NCBI GenBank assembly: GCA_965178525.1
Contig: CBCXVS010000045.1
Location: 1 to 32,959, forward strand
Direction: 5' to 3'
Length of the DNA: 32,959 nucleotides
DNA from: CBCXVS01 sp965178525
GTDB taxonomy: Bacteria > Tectomicrobia > Entotheonellia > Entotheonellales > Entotheonellaceae
Position numbers and translations under genes: made by a program. The first letter of the stretch is position 1. Each line of letters opens with the position of its first letter. The notes beneath the pieces are model-generated. The model was not told the DNA's origin. It was given only the letters and a program-made list of their open reading frames with translations, and made no database searches. Below are positions 30,729-32,959 of this stretch, in pieces.

Positions 30729-31505
30729 ATGCGGATTGCCACCTGGAATGTGAACTCACTGCGGGCGCGTCTAGAGATGGTGTGCAACTGGCTGCAGCAG
30801 GATGGACCCGACGTGATTTGCCTGCAAGAGACCAAAGTGACGGATGATGTGTTTCCGCTCGAGCCGCTGACGGAGGCGGGCTATGAGGCCGTTTTCACTG
30901 GCCAGAAGACCTATAACGGGGTGGCTATCCTGTCGCGTCTACCGCTAGAGGACGTGGCGCTGGCGTTGCCCGAGGCGCCGGGCGAGGATGAGAAACGGTT
31001 CATCGCGGCCACGATTCGAGGCATACACGTCGTCAACGTCTATGTGCCGAACGGGCAGGAGGTCGGATCGCCGAAGTTCGATTACAAGTTGGCCTGGCTC
31101 GAATGCCTGCGAACCTTTCTGGCGGCGACGTATACGCCGGACGATGCCCTGGTACTCTGTGGTGATTTCAATGTCGCGCCCGAGGCGCGGGACGTCTATG
31201 ACTATGACGCGGAGAAGCTGGAGGGCGAGGTGCTCTTTCATCCGGATGAGCGCGCTGCGTTTGCGCGCCTCGTAGCGTGGGGCTTGGGTGACACGCTGCG
31301 GTTGCATCATCAGGATGAGGGATTGTATAGCTGGTGGGATTATCGCGGTGGCGCTTTTCGGCGGAATCTGGGGATCCGCATCGATCATATCCTGGCCACG
31401 CCACCGTTGGCGCAGGCATGTACGGCGGTGACGTTAGAGCGGGAGCTGCGCCGCTTGCCCAAGCCGTCGGATCATATTCCGGTCGTGGCGACGTTTCAAG
31501 ACTGA
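30729..31505 (+). CDS. xth: Exodeoxyribonuclease III
   Basis: This is a 258-residue AP endonuclease/3'-5' exonuclease of the XthA family, acting in base excision repair. All catalytic blocks are present: ATWNVNSLRARL, CLQETK (metal-binding Glu34), VNVYVPNG, GDFNVAPEARD, YSWWDYR, GIRIDHIL and the final SDHIPV (catalytic His). The ATG at 30729 follows AAAGGAG. Length and motifs are those of an intact enzyme. It begins in the region that borders the truncated LLM gene. Confidence 0.95.
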   Translation: MRIATWNVNSLRARLEMVCNWLQQDGPDVICLQETKVTDDVFPLEPLTEAGYEAVFTGQKTYNGVAILSRLPLEDVALALPEAPGEDEKRFIAATIRGIHVVNVYVPNGQEVGSPKFDYKLAWLECLRTFLAATYTPDDALVLCGDFNVAPEARDVYDYDAEKLEGEVLFHPDERAAFARLVAWGLGDTLRLHHQDEGLYSWWDYRGGAFRRNLGIRIDHILATPPLAQACTAVTLERELRRLPKPSDHIPVVATFQD

Positions 31506-31615
31506 TGGGGAAGCCTGGCCAACGGTATTGCAATTGGCGCGGCGGGCATGCTATGGTGAAAAACTGCCAGACGAGATGAGAAGTGTAGCAGAGGTGGCAC
31601 GGCAGAGGAGGCAGC

Positions 31616-32098
31616 ATGAGCGATACGTACATTACGGAGGAGATCCGCCAATGGCTCAACGTCGAGCGCGATGTGGTGGTATCTCCACCGATTAGTGAAA
31701 ATGATATTCGCAAATGGGCCCTGGCGGTGTACTGGCCAGAGACGCCGCCGAAGCAGTTCTGGGATGCAGAGTATGCCAAAACCACGCGCTGGGGCGGGAT
31801 TATTGCCCCGGAGGAATTTAATCCGTTTGCGTGGCCGATCGAGCGCAAGGAAGCGGTCCGCCTGGGCGGGCCGATGGGGAAAGAACCGGGGCAACGGGTG
31901 CTGAATGGCGGCAGTGAAGCCCGGTATCATACGCCCATGCGGCCTGGTGATGTCATTCGTTCGGGTACGCAGTTGGTCGATGTATATGAGAAGACTGGCC
32001 GCCTGGGCGTCATGATGTTTTTGATTCATGAAACCACCTGGACGAATCAAAAGGGCGGGGTGGTCAAAGTCGACCGCAAGACCGGTATCCGTTATTGA
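31616..32098 (+). CDS. MaoC-like dehydratase, N-terminal-type hot-dog subunit
   Basis: This is a 160-residue protein of the FAS1-like/MaoC N-terminal dehydratase family. It contains ISENDIRKWALAVYWPE, GGIIAPEEFNPFAWPI, LNGGSEARYHTPMRPGDVIR and FLIHETTWTNQKGGVVKV, the strand pattern of the non-catalytic hot-dog half of an (R)-specific enoyl-CoA hydratase. It should pair with the product of the next gene, 12 bases downstream, which has the catalytic motif. The ATG at 31616 follows AGAGGAGG. The substrate is probably an acyl- or aryl-CoA. Confidence 0.85.
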   Translation: MSDTYITEEIRQWLNVERDVVVSPPISENDIRKWALAVYWPETPPKQFWDAEYAKTTRWGGIIAPEEFNPFAWPIERKEAVRLGGPMGKEPGQRVLNGGSEARYHTPMRPGDVIRSGTQLVDVYEKTGRLGVMMFLIHETTWTNQKGGVVKVDRKTGIRY

Positions 32099-32110
32099 GG
32101 AGCGGTGAAG

Positions 32111-32548
32111 ATGGCTGCTGCCAACGTCTACTGGGAAGATATCGAAGAAGGGGAAGAAATTCCGACGTTCGTGCGCAAGACCGATATGATGCATTGGAAT
32201 CGGTATGCGGCGGTGAACGATGAGTTTGTGTATATTCATATGGATGCCGATTATGCCAAGTCGATCGGGCAGCCGGATGTCTTTGGCATGGGCAACCTGC
32301 GCTTAGCTTATCTGCATAATCTGCTGCGAGGCTGGATCGGCGAAGCGGGCGATATTAAGCGTCTGGGATGCCAGTATCGCGCCCTCAACTTTCGCGAGGA
32401 TGTGCTCACGGCACGAGGCCGTATCACCCGCAAGTATGAGGAAGATGGACAGCACCTGCTCGATTTGGATGTGTGGGTGGAAAACCAGAACGGTGACAAT
32501 ACGTGTCCGGGCAGCGCCACGGTGTGCGTGCCCTCGCGCCGTGCGTAG
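32111..32548 (+). CDS. MaoC-like dehydratase, catalytic hot-dog subunit
   Basis: This is a 145-residue hot-dog protein. The N-terminal WEDIEEGEEIPTFVRKTDMM leads to the hydratase-2 catalytic segment NDEFVYIHMDADYAKSIG (Asp and His). FGMGNLRLAYLHNLLRGWIG and CQYRALNFREDVLTARGRIT follow. Together with the preceding subunit it would form a heteromeric MaoC-type hydratase that adds water to enoyl-CoA. The ATG at 32111 is chosen because AGGAG lies 9 bases before it; the GTG at 32105 is too close. Confidence 0.86.
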   Translation: MAAANVYWEDIEEGEEIPTFVRKTDMMHWNRYAAVNDEFVYIHMDADYAKSIGQPDVFGMGNLRLAYLHNLLRGWIGEAGDIKRLGCQYRALNFREDVLTARGRITRKYEEDGQHLLDLDVWVENQNGDNTCPGSATVCVPSRRA

Positions 32549-32644
32549 GCTTGCCAGCGATTGCAGAGCGGCGAGGGAGCATGGGATGACGTGCTTCCTG
32601 AAGCAACGGACATCATTCTTTGCCGGGAGCGACCCAAAAAACAA

Positions 32645-32753
32645 GGGTCAAGTCTTGCTATGTACCCTTTTTGACGCTCGGCAGCGTTATAGGCATGCCT
32701 GTCTTGCGATCCTCGACAGTTGGAGCAAATTGTAAAGGGCAAGACTTGCTCCC
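32645..32753. repeat. 109-bp inverted-repeat element (RAYT/MITE-like)
   Basis: CAAGTCTTGC (32649-32658) and GCAAGACTTG (32739-32748) are perfect inverted arms, extended by GGG/CCC and nested CCCTTT/AAAGGG. The GGGTCAAG-type end matches the style of the 9006-9097 repeat. It lies in the 411-base tail after the MaoC genes, where I found no other well-supported feature. Confidence 0.6.
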
Positions 32754-32959
32754 TATTCCCGTTCCATTCCCGTTCGAGGAGCGCTGGGGGTACGATCCCC
32801 TTCCGCTTGGGGGACTCAAGGGCGTTCGCAGGGGTTGCGTGCCCGAGGTGCTCAGAGAACCCAATACGACCGGGGAAATGATACTACTGGACTTGTCTAT
32901 CCACCACGTGGAGATAGTAGAGTTGTTCCTCAATAGCATAAGATCAGGTTCCCTAGCCC
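32695..32959 (+). CDS. Open frame running off the window, doubtful
   Basis: From the ATG at 32695 the frame stays open to the end of the window (88 codons). It includes a plausible stretch REPNTTGEMILLDLSIHHVE. However, it begins inside the inverted-repeat element, has no ribosome site and matches no family I know. It is listed only because it is cut by the window edge. Confidence 0.15.
   Translation, partial: MPVLRSSTVGANCKGQDLLPIPVPFPFEERWGYDPLPLGGLKGVRRGCVPEVLREPNTTGEMILLDLSIHHVEIVELFLNSIRSGSLA

Noticed and set aside
32658..32939. 93-codon minus-strand ORF at the right edge
   Set aside because: It is Ser/Pro-rich, crosses the inverted-repeat element and matches nothing I know.

Overview
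The window is about 33 kb of moderately GC-rich, gene-dense bacterial DNA with Shine-Dalgarno sites, no tRNA or rRNA that I could see, and no CRISPR array. Gene content (a dipeptide-type ABC importer, DUF1800/DUF1501 proteins, several amidohydrolases, a dimethylformamidase-like enzyme, small hypothetical families I associate with cyanobacteria and other environmental bacteria, many short palindromic repeats) suggests an uncultured environmental bacterium with a large, plastic genome. A Tectomicrobia/Entotheonella-like or deltaproteobacterial-type host is my guess from gene content only; no marker gene here settles it.

Left part (1-5 kb): the window opens inside a group II intron. Domain V is recognisable at 32-65 and the intron appears to end at about position 100, directly joined in frame to the 3' exon of a family 5 solute-binding protein gene. 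The matching permease and ATPase genes (dppB, dppC, dppD, dppF) lie convergent to it on the minus strand. dppC carries one in-frame amber codon.

5-9 kb: three plus-strand genes encode a DUF1800 protein, a DUF1501 protein and an NHL beta-propeller. None starts with an obvious export signal.

9-11.2 kb: a run of small minus-strand genes of unknown function, interleaved with inverted repeats. It includes an attC-like site and a decayed ParB-like gene, and looks like an accessory or cassette-type island.

11.2-18.2 kb: a flavin amine oxidase, a tandem pair of acetylxylan-esterase-fold proteins (the second has lost the catalytic residues), a two-subunit aconitase X dehydratase and a TIM-barrel amidohydrolase. 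18.3-19.2 kb holds a PilZ protein and a proline-rich partner.

19.4-26.1 kb: this segment is bounded by two inverted, 73-bp, near-identical palindromic elements, each of which supplies the TAA stop codon of the adjacent gene. Between them lie a BtpA-family protein, an imidazolonepropionase-like amidohydrolase, a VapBC toxin-antitoxin pair with a readable promoter and operator, a single-chain MNT-HEPN (MntA-HepT type) protein, a DAO-family oxidoreductase and an SDR. A third palindrome also starts at a stop codon.

26.1-28.7 kb: a large N,N-dimethylformamidase-like protein in which the small and large subunits appear fused. 28.8-29.6 kb: an RRM protein and ribosomal protein S21 (rpsU) behind a long leader. 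The rest holds a TPR protein, a fragment of a luciferase-like monooxygenase, exodeoxyribonuclease III and a two-gene MaoC hot-dog dehydratase. The right edge is a repeat-rich tail.

Taken together, the metabolic genes read as a scavenging and catabolic neighbourhood for peptides, amines, amides and modified amino acids, interrupted by toxin-antitoxin genes and small mobile repeats. That joint role is inference.
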